Source: Zhongshania aliphaticivorans (lineage in GTDB: Bacteria > Pseudomonadota > Gammaproteobacteria > Pseudomonadales > Spongiibacteraceae). Taken from it: a stretch of DNA of 64,000 bases. The stretch lies in NCBI RefSeq assembly GCF_902705875.1, contig NZ_CACSIK010000001.1, positions 2,023,729 through 2,087,728 of the forward strand, written 5' to 3'. Position numbers and translations under genes: made by a program. The stretch's first letter is position 1. Each line of letters starts with the position of its first letter. Below, piece by piece: positions 18,784 through 27,978 of this stretch. The notes below the pieces were generated by a model. The model was not told the DNA's origin, ran no database searches, and worked only from the letters and a program-made list of their open reading frames with translations.

Positions 18784-20950
18784 TAATATACCAGCAGTAG
18801 TGAATTGGTTTGCCACCGCGAGAAAAATCTTCGTCGAGCGACCAGCGCGTTTTATCTTCAACTTTATAGTCCTGCGAGACACCGCTATCCAAGACAAAAT
18901 CACGTTTATTGGTAGAAAAAATCAACAAACCATCCGATGCTAAGCAGCGCATTGCATCTGCAATTAATTCACTATGATCCCGCTGAGTGTCTAAAACATC
19001 ATCCATACGTTTTGAATTTGAAAATGTCGGCGGGTCCAGCAAAATCAGATCATATTGTTCTTCGCAGGTCTTTAACCATTTTCGACAATCGGCATGCTCG
19101 GTACGATGTCGGGCCTCACTAAGCCCATTCAATGACAAATTCCGACGCGCCCACTGCAAATAGGTACGAGACATATCTACCGATGTAGTAAAACGCGCGC
19201 CACCAATGCCCGCTTGCACTGAGGCGACCGCGGTATAACTAAACAAATTCAAAAAGCGTTTGCCACGTGCTCGTGCAGCTATATCTAAGCGAACTGGACG
19301 GTGGTCAAGAAATAAGCCTGTATCAAGATAATCATAGAGATTAACCAAGATTTTCGCCTGCCCCTCTCTTAGCTCGATAAACGTATTTCTAGGTGCCTGA
19401 CGTTGATATTGGTCTTTGCCACGCTGACGCCGACGTTCCTTTATCGCAATATTTCCTGCTGAAATAGAGAATACCTGACTGACCGCCTCTATCACCTCGC
19501 TTAGTCTCCGCTCCGCATCTTCTTCAGATATCGTCGCTGGCGCCATGTATTCGGCGATATGTACGGCACTTCCATAACAATCAACCGCTACCGCATATTC
19601 AGGCATATCGGCGTCATAGACTCGATAGCATTCTATTTCATTCTTGTTTTTCCATTTACTCAAGCGCTTTAAATTCTTACGCAAGCGATTGGCAAACATT
19701 TGCCCACCCGCGGTGAGTGGTATTGAGGGAGTATCCTTATCGGTTTTAGATGATGAATGGTCTCGTTCAGTAACAAATGCGTCTGGCTTTATATTAAACA
19801 GCAATAATTTAGCAGGAATGGTGCCATTTAGAAGCTGGTATTGTTTATAGCTACGCACTCCCATGCGCTTACCTAAGTCGGGATTGCCAGTAAATATGGC
19901 CGCCTGCCAACCAAGGAAATGGGCCTTCATGGCTTGGCCAAGATGACGATACAAATGCAGCAGCTCCGCCTGCTCACCCAACCGCTCACCATAGGGTGGG
20001 TTGCTTATTAACAAACCCTCTGGAAGTACCTTGTGCGTAGGCAGCGACAATTGCGCCAACTCACGCCGCGACACCTTAACAAATCGGTCAAGCCCAGCAT
20101 TGTCTATATTTTCTTCAGCTTGAGCTACAACCTTGCCATTGGCGTCGTAACCACGTATTTCTGGCCACTCTCGGGCCATCGCTTTTGTGCGCAAAGCGTG
20201 CGCCTCATCTAATAATGATTCCCAGCTTGCCTCATCGTGCCCTTGCCAGCCAAGAAAACCCCAGCGACGCCGAAGGAGACCTGGTGCAATTTGCATTGCC
20301 ATCATGGCGGCTTCTATTAACAAGGTTCCTGAGCCACACATGGGGTCAATTAAGCCGCCGCCCCGACTTGCCATACCCGGCCAATCTGCGCGCAGCAACA
20401 GCGCAGCAGCCAAATTTTCTTTCAATGGTGCCATTGCTCCACTGCTACGATAGGCTCTGCGATGCAAACTCTCACCCGACAAATCGATGGCAACAGTAAT
20501 AAAACCTTTACGAAGCCGAACGTTTATACGTACGTCAGGATTGTCTTTATCAATACTTGGGCGCAGCGTCCCCTTGGCCAAGAAATAATCTACAATCGCA
20601 TCTTTACTTCTTAAGGCGCCAAAATGGGTATTCCTAATATCATTGGATTGACCATTAAAATCTACGGTGATTTTGCTGGTGGGCAAAAGATGCCCCCCCC
20701 ACTCCACTTCTCTCAGCCCTTGATATAAAGCATCTGCACTCTCACCGCGATATTCTGCTAAAACAAGCAAGATTCTGTTTGCTAAGCGAGACCACAGGCA
20801 AACTCGGTAGGCAGTAGCAATATTTGCGACAAAATTTATCGCCCCCACTGTCTCACGCCCTACCTCAGCACCCAAGGATGCGACTTCAGACGCTAAAAGT
20901 TGCTCTAAACCCTTAGGGCAAGTAGCAATAAACGAGTACTTTTGGCTCAT
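18773..20950 (-). CDS. rlmL: Bifunctional 23S rRNA methyltransferase RlmL/RlmK
   Basis: 725 residues, the full fused form. An N-terminal THUMP domain is followed by the RlmL methyltransferase, with SAM motif DPMCGSGTLLIEAA near residue 205 and catalytic NPPY in LLISNPPYGERLG. The C-terminal RlmK domain has LFSYTAVASVQAG and DPPTFSNSKRM. The two halves methylate G2445 (N2) and G2069 (N7) of 23S rRNA in E. coli. GAGGG precedes the ATG. rmf lies divergently upstream, a neighbourhood seen in other Gammaproteobacteria. Confidence 0.96.
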   Translation of the reverse strand: MSQKYSFIATCPKGLEQLLASEVASLGAEVGRETVGAINFVANIATAYRVCLWSRLANRILLVLAEYRGESADALYQGLREVEWGGHLLPTSKITVDFNGQSNDIRNTHFGALRSKDAIVDYFLAKGTLRPSIDKDNPDVRINVRLRKGFITVAIDLSGESLHRRAYRSSGAMAPLKENLAAALLLRADWPGMASRGGGLIDPMCGSGTLLIEAAMMAMQIAPGLLRRRWGFLGWQGHDEASWESLLDEAHALRTKAMAREWPEIRGYDANGKVVAQAEENIDNAGLDRFVKVSRRELAQLSLPTHKVLPEGLLISNPPYGERLGEQAELLHLYRHLGQAMKAHFLGWQAAIFTGNPDLGKRMGVRSYKQYQLLNGTIPAKLLLFNIKPDAFVTERDHSSSKTDKDTPSIPLTAGGQMFANRLRKNLKRLSKWKNKNEIECYRVYDADMPEYAVAVDCYGSAVHIAEYMAPATISEEDAERRLSEVIEAVSQVFSISAGNIAIKERRRQRGKDQYQRQAPRNTFIELREGQAKILVNLYDYLDTGLFLDHRPVRLDIAARARGKRFLNLFSYTAVASVQAGIGGARFTTSVDMSRTYLQWARRNLSLNGLSEARHRTEHADCRKWLKTCEEQYDLILLDPPTFSNSKRMDDVLDTQRDHSELIADAMRCLASDGLLIFSTNKRDFVLDSGVSQDYKVEDKTRWSLDEDFSRGGKPIHYCWYISHP

Positions 20951-21199
20951 AAACCCTCAACTGAGTACTAGTAATAATTTTTTTCAATATAGCGAACAAT
21001 AACTTAGCGTCTTATTCAACTTACGTCTAAACCTTGTAACGCTTATAAGTAATAGGTCTTCGACGAAGTATATGAAAGTTTGGTTACATGAAGATCTATC
21101 GCGCTGTAACCCATCGCGATGGTGACAGAAAATCGGTTGTTGCGCGACTAAGCAATACCGTAGCGACATGTTGACTAAATACGTGGAGGCTAATGCCCT

Positions 21200-21403
21200 A
21201 TGAGAAGACAGAAACGCGACATGACAGAAAGAGCATATCAACGTGGTTATCAAGCCGGTATTTCCGGTAGGCAAAAAGACAATTGTCCCCACAATCAAGA
21301 GCAACTAAAACAGGAGTGGATGTCTGGCTGGCGAGAGGGACGCACCGATCACTGGGACGGTATTGATACTGCCACAGCTCTTCAAAAACAAGCGTTTCAC
21401 TGA
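21200..21403 (+). CDS. rmf: Ribosome modulation factor
   Basis: 67 residues, slightly longer than E. coli RMF (55). The body is clearly RMF: MRRQKRDMTERAYQRGYQAG, then GRQKDNCP and the Trp-rich EWMSGWREGR. RMF binds 70S ribosomes in stationary phase and drives formation of inactive 100S dimers. GGAGG lies ten bases before the ATG. The extra C-terminal ~12 residues have no obvious feature. A bidirectional terminator follows. Confidence 0.95.
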   Translation: MRRQKRDMTERAYQRGYQAGISGRQKDNCPHNQEQLKQEWMSGWREGRTDHWDGIDTATALQKQAFH

Positions 21404-21431
21404 AGTAAGCTTAAAATAAACGCTTTTAAAC

Positions 21432-21452
21432 AAAAGGCCCTCTGGGCCTTTT
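21432..21452. terminator. Bidirectional terminator between rmf and rluB
   Basis: AAAAGGCCC and GGGCCTTTT form a 9-bp stem around TCT, followed by more T on the plus strand and giving a U run on the minus strand as well. It lies between convergent rmf and rluB and can serve both. Confidence 0.92.
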
Positions 21453-21484
21453 TTATTAATTCAGTATGATGCCAGCGAGTACCC

Positions 21485-22276
21485 TCAGCGAGTTCTTCGT
21501 CCTCGCCCTCCGGCTGGAATAGCCACCTCAGGTACCGCTAGGTCAGCCATGCCATACACGTCTGCAATCTCTTTATCACCCAGTTCCGTCCACTGCCCAA
21601 CCTTCACTTTAGACGGGATAAACACCGAGCCGTAACGCACCCTTTTTAAACGATTCACCTGCAGCTCTTGGGACTCCCACAAACGCCGCACCTCACGATT
21701 ACGCCCCTCCATGATAACTACATAATACCAATGGTTTATCCCCTCACCGCCGCCATCGACAATATCGGTAAACTTTGCAAGACCATCCTCTAGCTGCACG
21801 CCTTCTTTCAAACGCGTTAAGGTGTCTTCGTTGGCATTACCCATCACGCGGCACAAATATTCGCGCTCAATGGTTGTGGAGGGATGCATTAATTTATTGG
21901 CTAAATCACCGTCAGTGGTAAACAATAATAAGCCCGTTGTGTTGAAGTCTAAACGCCCTACCGATATCCAACGCTCGCCCTGTAAACGCGGTAAGCGATC
22001 AAAGACTGAACGCCTACCCTCAGGGTCCTTTCTACTGCATATTTCGCCCTCAGGCTTGTTATACAACAAAATACGCGGCTTAGCTGTGGCTGAATCTAGG
22101 CGTAAAGGCTTACCGTCAACTTGAATTTTGACATTATTTGTTACCCGGTCACCAAGCGTCGCCACTTTGCCATCGACTAAAATTCGCCCCTCGCTGATCA
22201 CTTTTTCCATTTCTCTGCGTGAACCTAAACCGGCTCGCGCAAGTACTTTTTGTAGTTTTTCATCTGTTTGTATCAT
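21485..22276 (-). CDS. rluB: 23S rRNA pseudouridine synthase RluB
   Basis: 263 residues. An N-terminal S4 RNA-binding domain ([19 protein letters not shown]) is followed by the RsuA/RluB catalytic core with active-site Asp in [20 protein letters not shown]. The C-terminus is Arg/Gly-rich. It converts U2605 of 23S rRNA to pseudouridine in E. coli. Its ATG overlaps the scpB stop by one base (TAATG), so scpA-scpB-rluB are translationally coupled. Position beside scpB supports RluB over RluE/RsuA. Confidence 0.93.
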   Translation of the reverse strand: MIQTDEKLQKVLARAGLGSRREMEKVISEGRILVDGKVATLGDRVTNNVKIQVDGKPLRLDSATAKPRILLYNKPEGEICSRKDPEGRRSVFDRLPRLQGERWISVGRLDFNTTGLLLFTTDGDLANKLMHPSTTIEREYLCRVMGNANEDTLTRLKEGVQLEDGLAKFTDIVDGGGEGINHWYYVVIMEGRNREVRRLWESQELQVNRLKRVRYGSVFIPSKVKVGQWTELGDKEIADVYGMADLAVPEVAIPAGGRGRRTR

Positions 22277-23007
22277 TAAAAATTGGTCTCAGGTGGGTAG
22301 TCTTGGTCATAAACCTGATCATCGATTCGCTCGCTGGATGAATCCGTGTTTACTTCCTGCTCAGACCCGCTCTCGGTTTCGGTTTCGGTTTCGGTTTCGG
22401 CAATGTCATTGTCACTACTGGACGTATCTTCTGCAAATTCACCGGTATTTAATTCTAATTCACCATTAAGTGTATCAAGATCGGTTATTTCGGCTAAACT
22501 CGGCAGCTCATCTAAATTGCGCAAATTAAAGTAATCTAAAAACTTGCGCGTGGTGGCATACATTGCAGGACGACCTGGTACGTCTTTATGACCAACTACG
22601 CGAACCCACTCACGCTCTAACATTGTTTTAATAATTTGCGAACTCACAGCGACACCACGTATATCCTCAATATCGCCACGTGTTATTGGTTGCCGATAAG
22701 CGATTAAAGCGAGTGTTTCTAACATAGCACGAGAATAACGCTGGGGCTTTTCTTCCCATAAGCGCCCAACCCACGGCGCTAAGTCATCACACACTTGCAA
22801 GCGATACCCACTTGCGACAACTTTGAGTTCAAAACCTCGCCCGTCACAATCTTGTTTAATGGCATTTAAGGCATCTTGGATATCGCCGGTAGTAGGCCGC
22901 TCTTCAGGGTCAAAAAGCTCCGCAATATGCTGAAGCGTTAGAGGTCGCCCAACTGCCATCAACGCCGCCTCGACGATACGTTTTAATTGCTGTATATCCG
23001 GTATCAT
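22276..23007 (-). CDS. scpB: Segregation and condensation protein B
   Basis: 243 residues. The two winged-helix ScpB domains are visible ([40 protein letters not shown]). ScpB dimers bind ScpA in the SMC condensin complex that compacts and segregates chromosomes. The acidic tail of about 60 residues includes four Glu-Thr pairs encoded by a hexanucleotide repeat, and is probably disordered. The gene overlaps scpA by four bases (ATGA) and rluB by one base. Confidence 0.94.
   Translation of the reverse strand: MIPDIQQLKRIVEAALMAVGRPLTLQHIAELFDPEERPTTGDIQDALNAIKQDCDGRGFELKVVASGYRLQVCDDLAPWVGRLWEEKPQRYSRAMLETLALIAYRQPITRGDIEDIRGVAVSSQIIKTMLEREWVRVVGHKDVPGRPAMYATTRKFLDYFNLRNLDELPSLAEITDLDTLNGELELNTGEFAEDTSSSDNDIAETETETETESGSEQEVNTDSSSERIDDQVYDQDYPPETNF
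22375..22400. repeat. Hexanucleotide tandem repeat inside scpB
   Basis: GGTTTC is repeated 4.3 times without error (GAAACC on the coding strand, giving Glu-Thr pairs). It is in frame, so copy-number change would lengthen or shorten the acidic tail without a frameshift. Confidence 0.9.
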
Positions 23008-23957
23008 ATCACTTTCGCTTTTACGTGAATTGGCGCGAAGGCCTCTGACTGAACGATTTCTACTAGCGACTCTTTAATCAATTCCATAATCGCCAAGAAG
23101 GTAACCACAACCCCTAAACGCCCCTCTTCTACTTTAAATAAGGTTACAAAGGGTACAAAACTATCTGAACGTAACACTGCTAATACTTGTGACATCCGCT
23201 CACGTGTTGATAGTTTTTCGCGTTGCACCTGATGGCTCTCAAACAAATCTGCACGTCTCAATACTTCACCCAGCACAAGTAGTAATTCTTTTAAATCTAC
23301 ATCTGGCTCCGCTCGTTGTTTCGCAAGTGGCGGCGGTTCAATGGTAACGGCATAATTATCTCGTCCCATTCGCGGTAATTGATCAATATTCTCAGCTGCT
23401 TGCTTAAATCGCTCATACTCCTGTAATCGGCGAATCAACTGCGCACGCGGGTCTTCCTCATCATCCAGCACATCCGCCGAGCGCGGCAGCAACATTCGCG
23501 ACTTAATCTCAGCCAACATCGCCGCCATTAAGAGATATTCCGAGGCCAGTTCAAACTGTACGGCACTCATCATATTCACGTACTGCATATACTGATCAGT
23601 AATCTGCGCCACGTTGATTTCAAGAATATCAAGATTCTGCCGTTTAATAAGGTATAGCAAGAGGTCTAGAGGACCCTCAAATGCTTCAAGAAAAACTTCC
23701 AAAGCCTCTGGCGGAATATACAAGTCTTTAGGGATTTCAGTTAACGGTTTACCCTGCACCACAGCAAACGGCATCTCGCCCTGCTGAGGTTGCTGACGAA
23801 TTGCTTTAAGACTAACAATTTCAATCGCTTCACGAGCACTTTCGGGGATGGGTTCAAGCCGCCCAGCCACGGCTTCAGGCCCGGGAGTTCCTGACACTGA
23901 GGTTAGGGGTAAGCCAAGCGGTTCTACGCTGCTTTTGTCTGAAGAGTCATCTTGCAC
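23004..23957 (-). CDS. scpA: Segregation and condensation protein A
   Basis: 317 residues, longer than the usual 250-290 because of an N-terminal low-complexity extension of roughly 85 residues. The ScpA core starts at VFLEAFEGPLDLLLYLIKRQ, the conserved SMC-binding helix. The C-terminal winged helix contains FLAIMELIKESLVEIVQ. It is the kleisin subunit bridging SMC heads. The start is GTG at 23957 without a clear ribosome site; a later start inside the extension is possible. First gene of the scpA-scpB-rluB operon. Confidence 0.94.
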   Translation of the reverse strand: MQDDSSDKSSVEPLGLPLTSVSGTPGPEAVAGRLEPIPESAREAIEIVSLKAIRQQPQQGEMPFAVVQGKPLTEIPKDLYIPPEALEVFLEAFEGPLDLLLYLIKRQNLDILEINVAQITDQYMQYVNMMSAVQFELASEYLLMAAMLAEIKSRMLLPRSADVLDDEEDPRAQLIRRLQEYERFKQAAENIDQLPRMGRDNYAVTIEPPPLAKQRAEPDVDLKELLLVLGEVLRRADLFESHQVQREKLSTRERMSQVLAVLRSDSFVPFVTLFKVEEGRLGVVVTFLAIMELIKESLVEIVQSEAFAPIHVKAKVI

Positions 23958-24020
23958 TATTACTGAGATCTCACGATATCATCTACCAAGTGCGGGATTA
24001 TACGTGTAACTTAGCTTCGG

Positions 24021-24650
24021 TCACAGCGAATCCTCAAATTGACTCACATCGCCCAAGCCATGACGCATGACAACTGGCGCATCGTCGACCAAATCTACAA
24101 TTGAGGTCGCCTCCATGCCGCAATAACCGCCATCAATAACTAAATCCAGCAATCCACCAAGAGTGTCGCGAATATCATAGGGGTCGGTCATTGGCACATC
24201 TTCGCCAGGTAAAATCAAACTCACACTCATTAATGGCTCACCCAACTCAGCCATGAGATCTAAACATATTTGATTAGCCGGAACACGCAACCCTACACTC
24301 TTACGTTTTGGATGTAATAAACGCTTGGGTACCTCAGGTGTGGCACGCAAGATAAAAGTATAAGGCCCTGGAATGTGGGCCTTAAGCAGGCGAAAAGCAC
24401 TATTATCTACCCTCGCATAAGTACCCAGCTCAGATAGATCGCTACACATTAATGTAAAGTTATGTTTGTCGTCGAGACGACGTATTGCCCGAACACGCTC
24501 TAGCGCTGATTTATCACCTAATTGGCATCCCAACGCATAAGCCGAATCGGTTGGAAATGCAACGACCCCACCCGCACGAATAATATCTGCTGCTTGTTTA
24601 ATAAGACGCGCTTGGGGGTTTTCTGGGTGTATTTGGAAAAGCTGACTCAA
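24021..24650 (-). CDS. yciO: YciO/Sua5/YrdC-family protein
   Basis: 209 residues of one YrdC-like domain. The nucleotide and RNA-binding pocket is marked by GGVVAFPTDSAYALGCQLG and KHNFTLMCSDLSEL. The C-terminal GMEATSIVDLVDD is typical. The family includes the t6A enzyme TsaC; this branch (YciO) is shorter than Sua5 and its role in t6A synthesis is debated. The TTG start at 24650 has GAGGG upstream. It follows the PHP gene by 27 bases, the same pairing as in E. coli yciV-yciO. Confidence 0.9.
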   Translation of the reverse strand: MSQLFQIHPENPQARLIKQAADIIRAGGVVAFPTDSAYALGCQLGDKSALERVRAIRRLDDKHNFTLMCSDLSELGTYARVDNSAFRLLKAHIPGPYTFILRATPEVPKRLLHPKRKSVGLRVPANQICLDLMAELGEPLMSVSLILPGEDVPMTDPYDIRDTLGGLLDLVIDGGYCGMEATSIVDLVDDAPVVMRHGLGDVSQFEDSL

Positions 24651-24677
24651 TGCAAGACCCTCAATGATGTATTCAAT

Positions 24678-25508
24678 TTATTCTGACTGTGCCCACCGCG
24701 CCCAAACTGGCTGACAAGGGGCTACTACCTCTGCGCGACAGCCTAGCTCAGACCAATTATTTGGTTGATGAAAATCACTGCCGGCAGATGCCTCAAAACT
24801 ATAATCCTGACAAAGCTGCTTTAGATAATTTAAATCTTGTGGTGACGGCCTGCCATTACAAACCTCCAAACCCTCCCCGCCCGCTTCTTTGAAATCCACT
24901 AACATTCGTCGCAATTTTGCATTTGTTAGCTTGTAATGTAAGGGGTGAGCGAGAACAGCAACACCGCCAGAAGAGGTTATCCACTCAACGACGGTCTCAA
25001 TGGCTGGCCACATCGCCTTAACGTCTCCAGCCTTTCCTGCGCCAAGGTACTTATCAAATGCTGTCGCCATTGAATCGACATAACCTGCAGACACCATATA
25101 ACGGGCAAAATCTGGACGTCCAATTGCACGCCCCTCGGCTAACGCGGCAGCGCCTTCATAAGTTCCAACAAACCCTAACTTAGCTAATCGCTCACCAATA
25201 ATGACAGCACGCTCACTTCGCGCTACACGCTGAGCCGCCAGTTCAGACTTTAAGCGTCCACTATTGGTATCAATCCCCAAGCCAAGTACATGAATATTAA
25301 CCCCTGACCATGTGCAGGATAATTCAATACCTGCAATAATTTGCAATTCATTAACCGCTAGTTCGTCAATTATTTGATAAGCGTCAATAGTGTCATGGTC
25401 GGTAACGGCGAGCAGTTTTACACCACATTGTTGCGCACGTGCCACTAACTCTTGGGGACTCAAGCCACCATCGGAAGCAGTGGTATGGGTATGCAAATCA
25501 ACAATCAT
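24678..25508 (-). CDS. PHP-domain phosphoesterase (RNase AM / YciV type)
   Basis: 276 residues of a PHP domain. Metal ligands are visible in order: DLHTHTTASDGGLSP, VTDHDT, the HPLHYKL segment and GSDFHQPNNWSELG. E. coli YciV (Rnm, RNase AM) removes nucleotides from 5' ends of RNA and acts on 3',5'-bisphosphonucleotides. Motif spacing, length and the adjacent yciO favour that assignment. It lies on the opposite strand to the membrane-protein gene at 25598, with about 90 bases between the starts. Confidence 0.9.
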   Translation of the reverse strand: MIVDLHTHTTASDGGLSPQELVARAQQCGVKLLAVTDHDTIDAYQIIDELAVNELQIIAGIELSCTWSGVNIHVLGLGIDTNSGRLKSELAAQRVARSERAVIIGERLAKLGFVGTYEGAAALAEGRAIGRPDFARYMVSAGYVDSMATAFDKYLGAGKAGDVKAMWPAIETVVEWITSSGGVAVLAHPLHYKLTNAKLRRMLVDFKEAGGEGLEVCNGRPSPQDLNYLKQLCQDYSFEASAGSDFHQPNNWSELGCRAEVVAPCQPVWARWAQSE

Positions 25509-25597
25509 GTCAAATCCCTTAATAGGCTAGTGGTGAAAAATTAAAATGGGTATAGTGGGCGGATTACCTCTACTTAACTACCACCACAGGAAGCGTC

Positions 25598-26311
25598 ATG
25601 CCTGAGCAGGCAAGCACAACTCAAAAAAATAGCCAACGACATAGCATGGTCGTCAATTTACTCTTCAATATCGTCATTCCCACCCTGATACTAACCAAAC
25701 TCAGCGGCGATACCTACCTAGGCGCACGCTATAGTATCGTGATTGCTCTCGCCTTCCCATTAGGATTTGGCCTTTATGACTTCGTTAAGACTCGCCGTGC
25801 CAATGCTTTCGCAATATTAGGGTTTATCAGTGTATTACTAACTGGCGGTATAAGCTTGCTAGAACTAGATGCAGAGTATATTGCTATCAAAGAAGCAAGT
25901 ATCCCCGCTATCATTGGCATTGCTACACTAATATCACTGTACACACCCTACCCACTCATCAAAACCTTTCTGTTTAACGATGATGTGATACATACAGATA
26001 AAATTAACCACGCCTTAAAAAAACACGATAACAGTAATCTGTTTGATAAAGCGCTGCGAAATGCAACTTACCTTGTTGCCTTGTCGTTTTTTTTATCCGC
26101 GACACTAAATTACGCCTTAGCAAAAGTTCTTCTCGTCAGCCCACCCGGTACCGCAGAGTACAGTGCCGAACTGGGAAAAATGACAGGACTTAGCTTTCCC
26201 GTCATTGCCCTCCCCTGCACCTTAGTCATGCTGGGCGCATTATTTTACTTAGTAAAGCGAATTGAAAAGCTTACTGCCCTTAGTTTCGAAGATATTTTCA
26301 GAGTAGGTTAG
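25598..26311 (+). CDS. Multi-pass membrane protein, VC0807-like
   Basis: 237 residues with about six hydrophobic segments (near 20-36, 46-60, 73-90, 105-122, 158-180 and 208-228). It resembles the uncharacterised VC0807 family; I recognise it by overall pattern, not a catalytic motif. In Pseudomonas relatives the slot before yciI is held, as I recall, by the septation protein YciB/IspZ, also a small multi-pass protein, but YciB signature residues are not evident here. AGGA precedes the ATG. It is probably co-transcribed with yciI, six bases downstream. Function unknown. Confidence 0.75.
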   Translation: MPEQASTTQKNSQRHSMVVNLLFNIVIPTLILTKLSGDTYLGARYSIVIALAFPLGFGLYDFVKTRRANAFAILGFISVLLTGGISLLELDAEYIAIKEASIPAIIGIATLISLYTPYPLIKTFLFNDDVIHTDKINHALKKHDNSNLFDKALRNATYLVALSFFLSATLNYALAKVLLVSPPGTAEYSAELGKMTGLSFPVIALPCTLVMLGALFYLVKRIEKLTALSFEDIFRVG

Positions 26312-26317
26312 AACAAC

Positions 26318-26617
26318 ATGTTATACGCCATCATTAGTGAAGACGTTCAAGACAGCTTAAGTAAGCGTCAAAGTGCCCGCGCCGCCCATCTTGCCCGTCT
26401 TGAAGACCTTAAAAAACAAGGCCGCCTTATTATAGCCGGCCCTCATCCAGCCATTGACTCAGAAGACCCAGGTGAAGCCGGTTTTAGCGGAAGTTTAATT
26501 ATCGCTGAATTTCAATCACTTCAGGAAGCGCAGCAGTGGGCAGACAGCGACCCTTATATACAAGCGGGCGTCTATGCCAAAGTGCTCGTAAAACCCTATA
26601 AAAAAGTACTGCCTTAA
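26318..26617 (+). CDS. yciI: YciI-family protein
   Basis: 99 residues, a complete ferredoxin-like YciI domain. The conserved His-Asp pair lies in [20 protein letters not shown] and the following [20 protein letters not shown]; the C-terminus has the [13 protein letters not shown] segment. The family is found in dimeric enzymes of unknown or dehydrochlorinase-like activity. It directly follows the membrane-protein gene. No substrate can be inferred. Confidence 0.93.
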   Translation: MLYAIISEDVQDSLSKRQSARAAHLARLEDLKKQGRLIIAGPHPAIDSEDPGEAGFSGSLIIAEFQSLQEAQQWADSDPYIQAGVYAKVLVKPYKKVLP

Positions 26618-26700
26618 CAAAGGAAAATTGAACTACTCCAGCAAGTGCTTTATCCTTGTTTGTTATATATTTAGCGTATCTTATTAACGTGGAAAATCCT

Positions 26701-27372
26701 GTGAAGAAATTTTTTATATTTAGCTTATCAGCCATCTTATTTAGCCTGGCAAGTGCATCTTTTGCAGAAACCCGTTACATCAGTGATAAAATATATGTGC
26801 CGCTACGCGTTGGCGACGGGTCCAAATACCGGATTATCCACCGTGGCCTTCCCAGCGGAGAGAAACTTGAGCTAATAAGCACCAACAAAGACAGCGGGTA
26901 TTCTCAAGTGAAAACGAGCAAAGGCGTTGAGGGCTGGCTACCAAGCCATTATCTGAGCTCGTCACCTTCAGCCCGCAGCCAGCTTGAAGCCAACAAAAAA
27001 CGCATTGAAGCGCTTTCTGCCACCAATAAAGACCTGCGTATTCAATTAGAAAATTCAACGGAATCTAGCGAAAAAACAAACAGCGTTGTCAATGAGCTCA
27101 ACAAGGAAAATACAAATCTCACGGAGCAACTAGAAGAAATTAAGCGGATTTCGGCAAACAGCATCAAATTAGATGAAGATAACCGTCGCCTACTTGAATC
27201 CAACCAAATGCTCAGCAGTGAAGTCGACGTACTTAAAACAGACAATGCTCGCCTGCGAGAAGACAAGGAAAATGAATTCTTTTTAAATGGCGCTTTTGCA
27301 GTCCTTATCGGCGTCATGATTGCCCTTATTGTCCCCCGCATGATGCCTAAGCGCCGGTCTGACTGGGGGTAA
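26701..27372 (+). CDS. SH3-domain protein, TIGR04211 / YgiM type
   Basis: The likely start is the GTG at 26701; an ATG at 26656 gives 15 extra residues in front of a good signal peptide (KKFFIFSLSAILFSLASASF). The mature part begins with an SH3b domain (about 25-90: YVPLRVGDGSKYRIIHRGLP). A coiled coil follows (about 95-195), then a C-terminal membrane helix (NGAFAVLIGVMIALIVPRMM) and a short basic tail. This architecture matches E. coli YgiM, a periplasm-facing envelope protein of unclear function. It overlaps the next gene's start. Confidence 0.88.
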   Translation: MKKFFIFSLSAILFSLASASFAETRYISDKIYVPLRVGDGSKYRIIHRGLPSGEKLELISTNKDSGYSQVKTSKGVEGWLPSHYLSSSPSARSQLEANKKRIEALSATNKDLRIQLENSTESSEKTNSVVNELNKENTNLTEQLEEIKRISANSIKLDEDNRRLLESNQMLSSEVDVLKTDNARLREDKENEFFLNGAFAVLIGVMIALIVPRMMPKRRSDWG

Positions 27373-27944
27373 TGATGCGTAACTTTACCGCACTTTTATT
27401 GCTTTTATGTTGTGTAATCACAACACCTGCCCATGCTGATGATTTATCCCCAAATCCAGTTGTGGTTATGACAACCTCTAAAGGCGACATTTCTATCGAA
27501 CTCTTCCCACAAAAAGCCCCCATCACCGTTAAGAATTTCCTCAACTATGTTAATAGTGGCTTTTATAATGGGACCATCTTCCATCGTGTTATTCAGCGAT
27601 TTGCCGTTCAGGGCGGTGGCTTTACTGCGGATATGGTAGAAAAACCAAATCGCGACGCCATCATTAACGAATCTAAATCAAGTAAGCTGCGGAACGAACG
27701 CTGGACTGTAGCCATGGCTCGCACTGACGATCCTAACAGCGCGCGCTCACAATTTTTCATCAATATGCGTATGAATCTTAACTTAGATGCACGCATGGGC
27801 CGAGACGGTTACGCCGTCTTTGGCAGAGTCATCGATGGGCAAAATGTGGTTCGTGATATCGCCATCAGCAAGACTCACACCGTCAACTATATGAGTGACG
27901 TGCCAGTCGAACCGATATTAATCATTAGCACCAAAGTGAAATAG
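27372..27944 (+). CDS. Secreted cyclophilin-type peptidyl-prolyl isomerase
   Basis: 190 residues with a cleavable signal peptide (about 1-22, ending TPAHAD). A complete cyclophilin domain follows: GDISIELFPQKAPITVKNFL, FHRVIQRFAVQGGGF and ARSQFFINM contain the catalytic Arg, Phe/Gln and Phe. It catalyses cis-trans proline isomerisation in the periplasm (PpiA role). The start overlaps the SH3 gene stop, so the two are coupled. A cytoplasmic PpiB is encoded separately at 38812-39306. Confidence 0.93.
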   Translation: MMRNFTALLLLLCCVITTPAHADDLSPNPVVVMTTSKGDISIELFPQKAPITVKNFLNYVNSGFYNGTIFHRVIQRFAVQGGGFTADMVEKPNRDAIINESKSSKLRNERWTVAMARTDDPNSARSQFFINMRMNLNLDARMGRDGYAVFGRVIDGQNVVRDIAISKTHTVNYMSDVPVEPILIISTKVK

Positions 27945-27978
27945 CAACCATAATTGCGCCTATGCGCGAGGGATTTCA

